A stretch of DNA of 63,321 nt from Nitrospina sp. Lineage in GTDB: Bacteria; Nitrospinota; Nitrospinia; Nitrospinales; VA-1. This document shows positions 25,236-33,700 of the stretch, piece by piece; the stretch's first letter is position 1; each line of letters opens with the position of its first letter. The notes under the pieces were generated by a model. That model was not told the origin of the DNA and searched no databases. It saw only the letters and a list, made by a program, of their open reading frames with translations. The position numbers and the translations under genes are program-made. The stretch spans positions 1 to 63,321 of the forward strand of contig JABIAY010000034.1 in NCBI GenBank assembly GCA_018653085.1, given 5' to 3'.

Positions 25236-25562
25236 ATGCCACGTTTTCAAAAACATATTTTCATCTGCATCAACGAAAGAAAAGCCGATGATGCCAGAGG
25301 CTGTTGTTCTTCAAGAGGTGCGACAGAACTTCTGGATTATATGAAAGGCCGTGTCCACGAACTGGGGCTGAAAACGAAGGTGCGAGTTAACAAGGCTGGA
25401 TGCCTGGATGCCTGCGCTCAAGGTCCCTCACTGGTCGTTTACCCTGATGACACCTGGTATTCCCCGAAGACTAAAGAAGACATGGAAGAAATTCTCACCG
25501 AGCATATCCAGAACAACCGCCCGGTTGAACGGTTACTCATTTCCTTTAAGTCAAAAAACTAA
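25236..25562 (+). CDS. thioredoxin-fold 2Fe-2S ferredoxin
   Basis: This 108-residue protein of the thioredoxin-like ferredoxin family has a fold start of KHIFICINERKADDARGCC and later KAGCLDACAQGPSLVVYPDDTWY. The Cys at CIN, GCC, CLDAC match the family's four cluster ligands. It is usually a small soluble electron carrier. It follows cysM by 35 bp and ends the sulfur cluster, so it may supply electrons to a sulfite reductase or related step (inference). Confidence 0.85.
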   Translation: MPRFQKHIFICINERKADDARGCCSSRGATELLDYMKGRVHELGLKTKVRVNKAGCLDACAQGPSLVVYPDDTWYSPKTKEDMEEILTEHIQNNRPVERLLISFKSKN

Positions 25563-25593
25563 AAAAAGCAGGAAGGCCATCCGGCCTCCCTGC
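25556..25593. terminator. bidirectional terminator between convergent genes
   Basis: The stem GCAGGAAGGCC (25568-25578) pairs with GGCCTCCCTGC (25583-25593) with one mismatch and a four-base loop. An A-run on the left (25561-25567) makes a U-tract for the minus-strand TPR gene; the right side is moderately T-rich for the plus-strand ferredoxin gene. Confidence 0.85.
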
Positions 25594-25617
25594 ATTCAAG
25601 ATTTTCTATTCCCGAAC

Positions 25618-25998
25618 TTAAGAACCTTCTCTTTTCATAGGAGCGTGATCATTGAGGATTCCGGATTTAAGAATCGCAGAATTTCCGTGGGCATATTTTC
25701 TAGCGGCATAAAAATGATTGGTAGCATCTCCGTGCCGTCCCAGCTTATCCAGGCACAAAGCCTCGTTATAATGCGACTCACCTACGGCAGGATCAATCTT
25801 GGATGCCATTTGAAAATGCTTCAAAGCAACATCATAGTGTCCCTGATTAAAATGGGAAATACCCTCTTCATTATGTTTATGAGCACTGGCACTGGATCCT
25901 TCTCGCATGGGAAACTGTAAGGCACCGCCATCAGCAAATACCGGCACAGGTAAAAAGACAAAGGATAATGCCAATAATACATACAGTAATTTTCTCAT
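25618..25998 (-). CDS. exported TPR protein, 126 aa
   Basis: A clear signal peptide (MRKLLYVLLALSFVFLPVPVFA) is followed by ~100 residues with two TPR-like units (EEGISHFNQGHYDVALKHFQMASKIDP and ESHYNEALCLDKLGRHGDATNHFYAARK). The latter half is His-, Ala- and Gly-rich. It is likely a periplasmic protein-interaction module of unknown partner. Ribosome site AAGAGGTG. It converges on the ferredoxin gene and shares the terminator with it. Confidence 0.8.
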   Translation of the reverse strand: MRKLLYVLLALSFVFLPVPVFADGGALQFPMREGSSASAHKHNEEGISHFNQGHYDVALKHFQMASKIDPAVGESHYNEALCLDKLGRHGDATNHFYAARKYAHGNSAILKSGILNDHAPMKREGS

Positions 25999-26227
25999 CG
26001 TTCACCTCTTAATTTATGGATTACAATTTGCATTGACCTTTATGCAGTCGAATAATATTCCAATTCCTTACAAATTTTTTGGGTGTCTGGTCAGTAGAAC
26101 TCAAATGATTTGTATTGCAGCAACTTTTGACCGAGGCCAGGCAGGTCAAACTTGGAGCGGGGAAATTGTTGGGGATCTTGCAAAAGAGAGACTACCTAAA
26201 ACACAACGCTCGCTGACAGTCGGGTGT

Positions 26228-26821
26228 CTAACGAATCAGTCCGGCAATGGTTTCGTTCATGCCGCTGAAAACTTCTTTCATGGTCTTGCCGGATTTGAGA
26301 ATCTTGTCAAATTCATCATGATAATCCCTTGCCACATGGCTGATCGCTTCCATTTCCACCTTCAGGCGAACAAGGGCTGTGTTCATTTCGCTCATCCGGT
26401 TCACCAGCACCGTAATAAATTTATCCTTAAGTTTTTCACGGGTTGCAGGACTGATTTTCTCAAACACCTTTTGGTCCAACTTCAAAACCTTGGCATCGGA
26501 TTTGGCAAAGATATTAGTCGTGCGAGGAGTTTGCGTCAAAAATGACACTTCGCCAAATAACGCTCCTGAGGTAAGGGTATTTATGATTACTTTAGGCAAA
26601 TCGTTCCGGGTCACAATCGCTTCGCCCTTAAGCAGTATGAACACCGCCATATCCGTCTGGCCTTCCTCAACAATTGCCATTTTATCGGAATACTCAATAA
26701 GCTCATTACTCAGCTCGGCAAACTCCTGTCTTTCAGCCTTGGTGAAAGATTCAAAAAACGGAATATTATTGATCAACCGTAAGGTTTCCTGCGGAGTTTT
26801 ATTGTAAACTTTTGTGCCCAT
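26228..26821 (-). CDS. cyclic nucleotide-binding domain protein
   Basis: This 197-residue protein has a cNMP-binding (Crp-fold) domain at ~20-135 (FFESFTKAERQEFAELSNELIEY, GALFGEVSFLTQTPRTTNIFAKSDAKVL). It has no DNA-binding HTH; instead the last ~60 residues are helical (KLKDKFITVLVNRMSEMNTALVRLKVEM). It begins in a TAATG overlap with the stop of the upstream ABC gene, so it is in the exporter operon and may modulate it or another partner. The ligand cannot be told from sequence. Confidence 0.8.
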   Translation of the reverse strand: MGTKVYNKTPQETLRLINNIPFFESFTKAERQEFAELSNELIEYSDKMAIVEEGQTDMAVFILLKGEAIVTRNDLPKVIINTLTSGALFGEVSFLTQTPRTTNIFAKSDAKVLKLDQKVFEKISPATREKLKDKFITVLVNRMSEMNTALVRLKVEMEAISHVARDYHDEFDKILKSGKTMKEVFSGMNETIAGLIR

Positions 26822-28617
26822 TATTCCTCCGTATTATCAGGAGTTAAGCGTTGCGACTGCAGTTGCGATTGACAGAGTTTATAGAAAATTCCTCTTTGTT
26901 GCAACAACTCCTTTCGTTGTCCGAATTCTATTATTTTTCCGCGCTTTAACACGATAATTTTGTCCGCGTGCAGGAGTGTGGATAAACGGTGCGCAATAAT
27001 AATGCTGGTTCTGCCGCGTGTCAATTCCCGGATTCCCAGCTGGATCTGGTTCTCGGTTTCAGGATCAACACTGGAGGTCGCCTCATCCAGCACCAGTATT
27101 CGTGGGCGAACAGCCAAGGCTCTGGCAAAGGACAATAATTGTCGCTGACCGGAAGAAATCCCTACTCCCCCCTCCTTTAGTTCCTGCTCGTACTTAAAAG
27201 GAAGACTATTGATAAAATTATGTGAACTGACAGCTTGCGAAATGGACTCGATTTCTTCCTGACCTATCTGCTGGTTTCCCAGTCGAATATTATCCAGAAT
27301 ATTTCCTGAGAATAAAAACACATCCTGCTGAACCAACGCAATCTGACGGCGCAAATCGTATTTGTTGATATCCCTGATGGACTTACCATCAAACCGGATA
27401 TCTCCCTTTTGAATATCATAAAAACGGCAAAGAACATTGACGAGGGTAGATTTCCCCGAACCGGTTGCGCCGACAATGGCAAGACTCTCCCCTTCGGCCA
27501 GGGAAAAGCTGATGTCCTTCAATATAAAGTTTTCATCGTTGTACGCGAACCAGACATTCTTGAACTCAACCGCACCCTGCATCTTGAAATCACTGTGAGG
27601 AGGAACCAAGTCAGGAATTTGTTCAGGTGTATCCAGTAATTCAAAAATCCGCTCGGAGGAGGCCATGGCCGTCTGAATAATATTGAATTTTTCCGCAAGG
27701 TCCCGTATCGGTTCAAAAAATTTCTGCAGGTACATGATAAACGCTACCAGAATTCCTAACTGGATTTCATCCTGAACAAACCGCCCTCCTCCATACCAGA
27801 TGACCATACCCACTGCCAGAGAATTGAAAAGATCGATGGAGGGCATGTATAAGGCGTTGTAATATACGGTTCTTAAATCCTCTTTAAGTCGATCGCCATT
27901 AATGCCTTCAAACTTTTTGTAATTTGCCTTTTCCCGGTTGAAGCATTGAACTGTATCCATGCCCGACAGGTTTTCTTCCAGGCAGGAATTGAGTTCAGAA
28001 ACATGTGCCCGATTTTTTCTAAGCGCGTCACGAGCCCGAACCCGGTATAACCGGGTAACCCCTGCGAGCAGGGGAAAAACCATGCAGACCACCAGCGTCA
28101 GCCGCCAATCCAGATAGAGCATGACTGCAAAAATACCCGCCAACGTGAACAGATCGCTAAAAATAAGAATGAGTCCGGAAGTTAACATTTCATTGAGAAC
28201 CTCAACATCGTTCACCACCCGGGTAATCATTTTCCCGATCGGATTCCTGTCAAAATAGGAAAACGACATTTTATGGAGATGAGCGAACACTTTCGAACGC
28301 AGGTCAAACATGACTTTCTGTCCGATGTATTGCATTAAATAGTTCTGCAAAAACTGGAATACAAATGAGACCATCAATGCCGCCAGATACAGGCTCGCGA
28401 TAACATCAAGCCCCTCATAGTCAGAGGTTTTTATATAGTCATCAATGACGATCTTTGTAAGGTAGGGACCAACCAGATTGAGCAAGGAAACTCCCAACAG
28501 AAGAAATATGGCAAGTGCTACCCACTGGCTATAGGGTTGCAGATAAACCAGCACCCGCTTGAACAAAACCCAGTCGCGATACCGATTTTTCAGATTTTCC
28601 ATATAGACCTTGTTCAT
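26821..28617 (-). CDS. ABC exporter half-transporter (canonical-site subunit)
   Basis: This 598-residue type IV ABC exporter has six transmembrane helices in residues ~30-315. The ATPase carries Walker A GATGSGKST (~384), signature ISSGQRQ (one deviation, SSGQ for SGGQ) and Walker B LVLDEATSSVDPETE with the catalytic Glu intact. The start may be the ATG at 28617 (1-bp overlap with the upstream stop) or 28602, which has AAGG five bases upstream and begins MENLK like its partner. It forms a pair with the product of 28617-30362. Substrate unknown; MsbA/multidrug-type. Confidence 0.9.
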   Translation of the reverse strand: MNKVYMENLKNRYRDWVLFKRVLVYLQPYSQWVALAIFLLLGVSLLNLVGPYLTKIVIDDYIKTSDYEGLDVIASLYLAALMVSFVFQFLQNYLMQYIGQKVMFDLRSKVFAHLHKMSFSYFDRNPIGKMITRVVNDVEVLNEMLTSGLILIFSDLFTLAGIFAVMLYLDWRLTLVVCMVFPLLAGVTRLYRVRARDALRKNRAHVSELNSCLEENLSGMDTVQCFNREKANYKKFEGINGDRLKEDLRTVYYNALYMPSIDLFNSLAVGMVIWYGGGRFVQDEIQLGILVAFIMYLQKFFEPIRDLAEKFNIIQTAMASSERIFELLDTPEQIPDLVPPHSDFKMQGAVEFKNVWFAYNDENFILKDISFSLAEGESLAIVGATGSGKSTLVNVLCRFYDIQKGDIRFDGKSIRDINKYDLRRQIALVQQDVFLFSGNILDNIRLGNQQIGQEEIESISQAVSSHNFINSLPFKYEQELKEGGVGISSGQRQLLSFARALAVRPRILVLDEATSSVDPETENQIQLGIRELTRGRTSIIIAHRLSTLLHADKIIVLKRGKIIEFGQRKELLQQRGIFYKLCQSQLQSQRLTPDNTEE

Positions 28618-30362
28618 CAGAGGAGAATCTCCATTTCCCTGGCCAGCAACTGATTCTGGAACAAACCTGCATAGACCCCTCCCTCCCGGATCAGCGAAGC
28701 ATGGTTTCCCTGTTCAATGATTTGCCCTGCATCCATAACGATGGTCTGGTCCGCACCCCGGATGGCCGATAGCCGGTGGGAAATAATCAGGGTGGTCGTT
28801 TGACGGAGCTGGGTCTGGATATTTTTTAAAATTTCTTCTTCCGTCTCAGAGTCCAAGTGTGAGAACGCATCATCCAGAATCAGCACTTCGGGTCTTTTGA
28901 TCAGGGCACGAGCCAGAGCGACCCTTTGCTTCTGGCCTCCCGACAGAGAAACTCCACGCTCTCCAATCAACGTATCCAGTCCGTCGGGAAACCGCTCCAC
29001 ATCTTTTTTCAATCCGGCAGTCTGGACAATTTCCTCCAATTCACTCTCTGTGGCAGACACCCGTCCCAGCACAATATTGTCGCGAATGGATGTGGAGAAT
29101 AAAAAAGGTTCCTGGCTCACATAGCCCAAGGAGTCTCGCAAGCCTTGCAGAGGAATTTCTTTTATAGGGCGGCCTCCTATTAATAAAGCCCCCGCAGTCG
29201 CATCATGAAAACGTAAAAGCAGTTGAGTCAGAGTGGTTTTGCCCGAACCGATCACCCCCACCACCCCCAGAGTCTGGCCCTGAGGAATTTTAATATCGAT
29301 CCCCTTCAGGCTCATTGTGTCCTCGCCCGGGTAGGAAAACTGGAGCCCTTGAAACTCGATATCACCCATCTCCACCGAGGTATCCGCTCCCTCTGGAGCC
29401 GGTATGATCTCAGGTTGAGAAGCAAAGATATCCTGGATACGGCCCATGGCCGCTAATCCTTTCTGAGTGAGATTAAAAACATATCCGATTCCCATCATGG
29501 GCCACGAAAGAAGCATCAAATAACCGTTAAACGCGACAAAAGATCCCAGTGTCATGGACCCGGCAATCACTGCTTTCCCTCCCATCCACAACGAAACCAT
29601 TGCCGCCACCCCCATAATGAAAACCATGGTGGGAGTAAAAATTCCGAACATTCGGGTCACAGCCAGATTTTTATTGATGTACTCCTTGTTGAGTTGCGCA
29701 AATTTTATTTTTTCATTTTCTTCCTGAACAAATGAGTGGAGAATCCGGATCCCGGCAAGATTTTCCTGCACCTGTCCTGTTATCAAGGCCAAATGCTCCT
29801 GCACCGCTTTGTGGCGCTTGCCGATTTCCTTAACAAAATAAAAAAACAAAAACGAAATAATGGGCAGTGGTAAAAAAACCTTGAGTGTCAAATCAAAGTT
29901 GATCCAGCTCATCATGCCAACGGCAGCGAAAATAACGAAAACTGCGTCAATAAGAATCAGCACACCCAGACCGAAAAATTCCCTCACGGCCCTTAAATCG
30001 TTCGTGGCGCGCGACATGATATCCCCCGTCTTTTGTTTCAGGTACCAGGTCCGGTCTAAAGTCAAAAGATGCTTGAATAATCGGTTCAGGATATCAAATT
30101 CGATTTTTCGGGAAGAGCCGAACATATAGACCCTCCACCCATAGCGGCCCACAACAAGAAACAAAGAGACCCCAAAAAGAAGGAATACATATTTTAAAAG
30201 AAGTTCTGAGGAAGGTTTTCCGGGCAAGACATCAATAAATTCCTTTATCAACCAGGGCACAACCAGCGTCATGGAGTCTGTGAGGATTAAAGCCGCGACA
30301 CCTATTGCCATTGCCTTGCGATATTTGGAGATATAAGGCCAAAATGCTTTTAAATTTTCCAA
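28617..30362 (-). CDS. ABC exporter half-transporter (degenerate-site subunit)
   Basis: This 581-residue partner of the next gene starts with TTG (AAAGGA six bases upstream). Six transmembrane helices (~15-300) lead into an ATPase with Walker A GVIGSGKTTL (~370) and an intact signature LSGGQKQR. Its Walker B ends LILDDAFSHLD, with Asp in place of the catalytic Glu. Together with the SSGQ signature in the partner, this gives one degenerate and one canonical ATP site, as in heterodimeric exporters such as TM287/288 and BmrCD. Substrate not predictable. Confidence 0.9.
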   Translation of the reverse strand: MENLKAFWPYISKYRKAMAIGVAALILTDSMTLVVPWLIKEFIDVLPGKPSSELLLKYVFLLFGVSLFLVVGRYGWRVYMFGSSRKIEFDILNRLFKHLLTLDRTWYLKQKTGDIMSRATNDLRAVREFFGLGVLILIDAVFVIFAAVGMMSWINFDLTLKVFLPLPIISFLFFYFVKEIGKRHKAVQEHLALITGQVQENLAGIRILHSFVQEENEKIKFAQLNKEYINKNLAVTRMFGIFTPTMVFIMGVAAMVSLWMGGKAVIAGSMTLGSFVAFNGYLMLLSWPMMGIGYVFNLTQKGLAAMGRIQDIFASQPEIIPAPEGADTSVEMGDIEFQGLQFSYPGEDTMSLKGIDIKIPQGQTLGVVGVIGSGKTTLTQLLLRFHDATAGALLIGGRPIKEIPLQGLRDSLGYVSQEPFLFSTSIRDNIVLGRVSATESELEEIVQTAGLKKDVERFPDGLDTLIGERGVSLSGGQKQRVALARALIKRPEVLILDDAFSHLDSETEEEILKNIQTQLRQTTTLIISHRLSAIRGADQTIVMDAGQIIEQGNHASLIREGGVYAGLFQNQLLAREMEILL

Positions 30363-30522
30363 CGTAGATCCTTTTTTCTTTCCACCAACTGGAGTTATTT
30401 TCCTAGTCCTTTGATGCCTTTTTAGCTAAAATGGGTGCGGTAAAATTGAAATCAGGCGCTACATCCAGCTAAGTCCTTAAAAGATCCCCTCAACAACCCA
30501 TAAGGAAAGACACTACAATCCT

Positions 30523-31947
30523 ATGTACGGAGTTATATTGGCCGGAGGAAGCGGCACCCGGTTTTGGCCTGTCAGTCGCGAACAAAATCCAAAACAATTG
30601 CAGGAAATTGTGGGCCCCGGGACCATGGTGCAAAACACGGTTCAGCGCCTGTTACCCTTGATTCCCACTGAAAAATTATATCTGGCTACCAATCATCAGC
30701 AGGCGATCGAAACCCTGCACCAGTTGGATTGCTACGGCTTTTTTTCCGATCATCTCATAGCAGAACCCAGTAGCAGAAATACCGCACTGGCAATCGGGCT
30801 TATGGCGAAACTGCTGATCGACAAAGATCCCGATGCGGTCATGGGTGTTTTTCCCGCTGACCATGTTGTAACGAACTCCGAGGCCTTTATCAAGGCCCTT
30901 CAAAAAGCCGAAGCTCTGGCAAAAAGAGATTATCTGGTGACCCTCGGCGTTCCTCCCACCCGACCTGAAACCGGATTTGGTTACATAAAGCAGGGAGCTG
31001 AGATAGAAGGTTGTGCTTCTCAGGTAGAACGGTTTGTGGAAAAACCCGATCTTGCCACAGCCAAACAATATTTAGAGCAGGGCAATTATTTTTGGAATTG
31101 CGGCGTCTTCATCTGGAAGGCTTCCACCATCCTCGAAGAACTGCAACAGTATGCGGGAAATATTTATTCCCAGCTTGAAACCCTCACAGGTTGTTTGGAG
31201 AATTCAAAAGGAAAGCCCGGTTACCTCGAACTGAATGAAAAAGGCCGCAATCTTTTTTCTTCCCTGCCCAGCCTTTCCATCGACTACGCAGTTATGGAAA
31301 ATTCGTCCCGGGTAGTCCTCATACCTGCCGAGTTCGGCTGGAACGATGTCGGCACATGGAGTGCCTTGGACGATGTATCCGAAAAAGACTCTGAGGGCAA
31401 TGTCATCAGCGGAAATGTTCTGGCGCAGGATTGCGAGAACTCCATAATTCAGGGGCAGAATCGGCTCATCGCTGTACTAGGGTTAAAAGACACGGTAGTG
31501 GTAGACAGTCCGGATGCCCTTCTGGTCTGCGCTAAGGAGCGTTCCCAGGACATAAAAAAACTGGTGGAGGCTCTCAATGAACACGCCCACCCGGAAGGCA
31601 AACAACCCTCCACCGTCAAAAAACCCTGGGGATCCTACACTGTATTGGATTCCGGATCTTCTTATTTGCTAAAGCGTATCGAAGTCTTACCCGGTGAGGC
31701 ACTCAGCCTGCAATCTCATCAGCACCGCAGTGAACATTGGACCGTTGTCACAGGTTCAGCACAGGTGGTGCGAGACGAAGAAACCTTCCAGTTAAAAGTC
31801 AATGACTCCATCACCATCCCGCAAAATACCAAACACCGGCTGGAAAACTCCGGTTCCGACCCACTTGTAATCATTGAAATCCAATTCGGCCATCCCCTCG
31901 ATGAAAACGATATCATCCGTTTTGAAGATCGCTACGGTCGCCACTAG
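30523..31947 (+). CDS. manC: mannose-1-phosphate guanylyltransferase / mannose-6-phosphate isomerase
   Basis: This 474-residue type II PMI-GMP protein has N-terminal pyrophosphorylase motif VILAGGSGTRFWPVSRE-NPKQL, then EPSSRNTALAIG, FVEKPD and IDYAVMEN. The C-terminal cupin isomerase domain (~355-470) has KPWGSYTVLDSG, ALSLQSHQHRSEHWTVV and IPQNTKHRLEN. It makes GDP-mannose for polysaccharide or lipopolysaccharide. The family end (FEDRYGR) is followed by one extra His and the TAG contained in the CCACTAG repeat. It stands alone; no sugar-gene operon is around it. Confidence 0.93.
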   Translation: MYGVILAGGSGTRFWPVSREQNPKQLQEIVGPGTMVQNTVQRLLPLIPTEKLYLATNHQQAIETLHQLDCYGFFSDHLIAEPSSRNTALAIGLMAKLLIDKDPDAVMGVFPADHVVTNSEAFIKALQKAEALAKRDYLVTLGVPPTRPETGFGYIKQGAEIEGCASQVERFVEKPDLATAKQYLEQGNYFWNCGVFIWKASTILEELQQYAGNIYSQLETLTGCLENSKGKPGYLELNEKGRNLFSSLPSLSIDYAVMENSSRVVLIPAEFGWNDVGTWSALDDVSEKDSEGNVISGNVLAQDCENSIIQGQNRLIAVLGLKDTVVVDSPDALLVCAKERSQDIKKLVEALNEHAHPEGKQPSTVKKPWGSYTVLDSGSSYLLKRIEVLPGEALSLQSHQHRSEHWTVVTGSAQVVRDEETFQLKVNDSITIPQNTKHRLENSGSDPLVIIEIQFGHPLDENDIIRFEDRYGRH

Positions 31948-32060
31948 CCCCGGCGAGCCCACTAGGCGTGGGGCCAGTGTGCCATCGCTTTATCTGGCAA
32001 GCAAAAAGCTTTCTCGGCACAATCAAGCCCTTGCTATCTGCCCCCTGTCAAGGGAGAACT
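31941..32060 (+). repeat. CCACTAGGCGTGGGGCC dispersed repeat, copy at manC 3' end
   Basis: The core CCACTAGGCGTGGGGCCAGTG begins at 31960, after a first CCACTAG at 31941-31947 that contains the manC stop codon. The body continues with CCATCGCTTTATCTGGCAAGCA, similar to 38363-38468 and 41401-41513, then diverges into a tail shared with the copy at 45632 (TCTCGGC-CAATCAAGCC). Confidence 0.8.
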
Positions 32061-32070
32061 TTGCATAAAC

Positions 32071-32147
32071 CGTCATTGCGAACGAAGTGAAGCAATCCAG
32101 GCACGAAAACTCTGGGTCGCCACGCCGCTTTGCGGCTCGCGATGACG
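32071..32147. repeat. REP-like palindromic repeat
   Basis: The ends GTCATTGCGA... and ...TCGCGATGAC are near inverted repeats around a GC-rich centre with GCCGCTTTGCGGC. A related sequence with GTCATCGCGAGCGAC lies at 46366-46405. This type is common as extragenic palindromes in many bacteria. Confidence 0.65.
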
Positions 32148-32167
32148 ACTCTGTGCGAGAGCAACCC

Positions 32168-33700
32168 TCAGTTTTTTGGCAGTGAAATTAAAAAATAGTT
32201 CTTGATAGCGTTAGAGTCGACCAATCGGTTGGCGTGTGTGCTGGCCTGATTTTTTGAGGGGAATTTTCCTGCCCGAATTTTATACCAATGTCCACCAGAT
32301 CTTCGGACGGCCTTCACAACATAGAGTCCTTTCACACCTTTCTTTTTAAGTTTCCGGATCAACTTGTCCGCTTGCTTGGCAGAAATAACTGCGGCAATTT
32401 GAATGGTGTAGACCCGATCCTCCTTTTTTGCTTGTGAAGGTTTTAATCCGGGTATTGATATCAAAGGGGCGGTAGATTGATCGCTCTTGTTTTTGGAAGT
32501 CAGTTCGTTGAAACCCAGGACCAGGATAATTGAAACCGAAACAACCGAAAAGCTGACCAGTTTTGCTCTTAACGAAAGATGTCCAAACCGGATGAGCCCT
32601 TCAAGAAGCTGAAGAAAAATCCATTTAAAAACATTTAATATTTTGTCGACCCACCAACGGCCCCATCCTCCCAAAACCGTCATTTTGCCTGCAACCAGGC
32701 CCATCTCCACCTTGAGACGTTTCAGGTCCTGAAGGTCTTCCCGGCGAAACAGCTTTACTTTTTTCATTTTGGAGCTGATCTGGTTTTCCTCGGACTGCCT
32801 TTTAATTTCCTCCTGCTGATCGGAGTTCATGCCCGAAAAAATTTCTCCGCATTTCTGGTGCAGACCGGGCGCAACCCCGGAAAGGTTTCCCTCACAGTAG
32901 CTACGGGCAAGATAGGTTTTAATTTGCTCTTCCTCTTCAACCGAAAAATTCAGTGCGAAAAAATAAAACCTTAAGGCTAATTCATCCGTCCTTTTGTGCG
33001 CCAGATAGATGGGAAGGGCAAACCGGACAATATCATCAGAAAACTCACACTGGTTTTCCAACGCACTCAAAAACAGCAACTCAACTTTCCCAGACCATTG
33101 CCCTGCCTTAAGAAACAGACTGGCCAGGTACTGGGTTAAGGTAGGATCGTGAATTTCCTCCTGCTGAACCATAATAAGAAGCAGGTCCATTTCCTCCTGG
33201 TTAAGTTCCCGGCCCTGATTCAGAATAGCAAGGAGAGGCTTACGAAAACGCGAATCTCTCGGACTCTGCAAAAAGGCCTGCACATAAATATTCAAGGCTC
33301 TGGGGGTTTCATCCCCAATGGACAGCAGGTAGTCTGCGTATAACAGGACTGCAATAATCCTGTACTGCTTTCCCGCATCCGGCAAAAAATAGGAAGAGTA
33401 AGTAAAGCTCAACAGGTTTTCAAACTGGCTTTTAATATCCCCTGGCTCTGACCGGGGAGATGCGCCCTTAAGAAAATGTAGCGCATTAAAAAACCGTTGA
33501 TCGCCCACCATGCCGTACGCGATGAACCCAAAAAACAGGCAGACGAGGACAATGGCCCATTGGATCGCCACATCATCAAACAGGACATTTGGAAGCGCTA
33601 CCTCGTGCAGAAAAAACAGAACCGTGTAACCCAATCCAAAAACCAGGGTTAACGAGACAGCGATTCGGGCTAGATAAAATTTAAGGGTTTGATACAGCAT
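32168..33700 (-). CDS. membrane protein with helical repeats and C-terminal SPOR domain
   Basis: This 510-residue protein has two N-terminal membrane helices (~10-33, ~43-63) and a third near 378-402. Residues ~85-280 are helical, weakly TPR-like. The C-terminal ~80 residues form a SPOR domain (VYTIQIAAVISAKQADKLIRKLKKKG, HWYKIRAGKFPSKNQA), which in the family binds denuded glycan strands of peptidoglycan. Last gene of an operon with PBP1A, overlapping it by 20 bp, so a cell-wall or division role is likely. Confidence 0.8.
   Translation of the reverse strand: MLYQTLKFYLARIAVSLTLVFGLGYTVLFFLHEVALPNVLFDDVAIQWAIVLVCLFFGFIAYGMVGDQRFFNALHFLKGASPRSEPGDIKSQFENLLSFTYSSYFLPDAGKQYRIIAVLLYADYLLSIGDETPRALNIYVQAFLQSPRDSRFRKPLLAILNQGRELNQEEMDLLLIMVQQEEIHDPTLTQYLASLFLKAGQWSGKVELLFLSALENQCEFSDDIVRFALPIYLAHKRTDELALRFYFFALNFSVEEEEQIKTYLARSYCEGNLSGVAPGLHQKCGEIFSGMNSDQQEEIKRQSEENQISSKMKKVKLFRREDLQDLKRLKVEMGLVAGKMTVLGGWGRWWVDKILNVFKWIFLQLLEGLIRFGHLSLRAKLVSFSVVSVSIILVLGFNELTSKNKSDQSTAPLISIPGLKPSQAKKEDRVYTIQIAAVISAKQADKLIRKLKKKGVKGLYVVKAVRRSGGHWYKIRAGKFPSKNQASTHANRLVDSNAIKNYFLISLPKN

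Noticed and set aside
25907..26545. 212-codon plus-strand frame opposite the TPR gene start and the cNMP-binding gene
   Set aside because: Runs antisense to two supported genes and across their intergenic gap; no ribosome site or recognisable domain.
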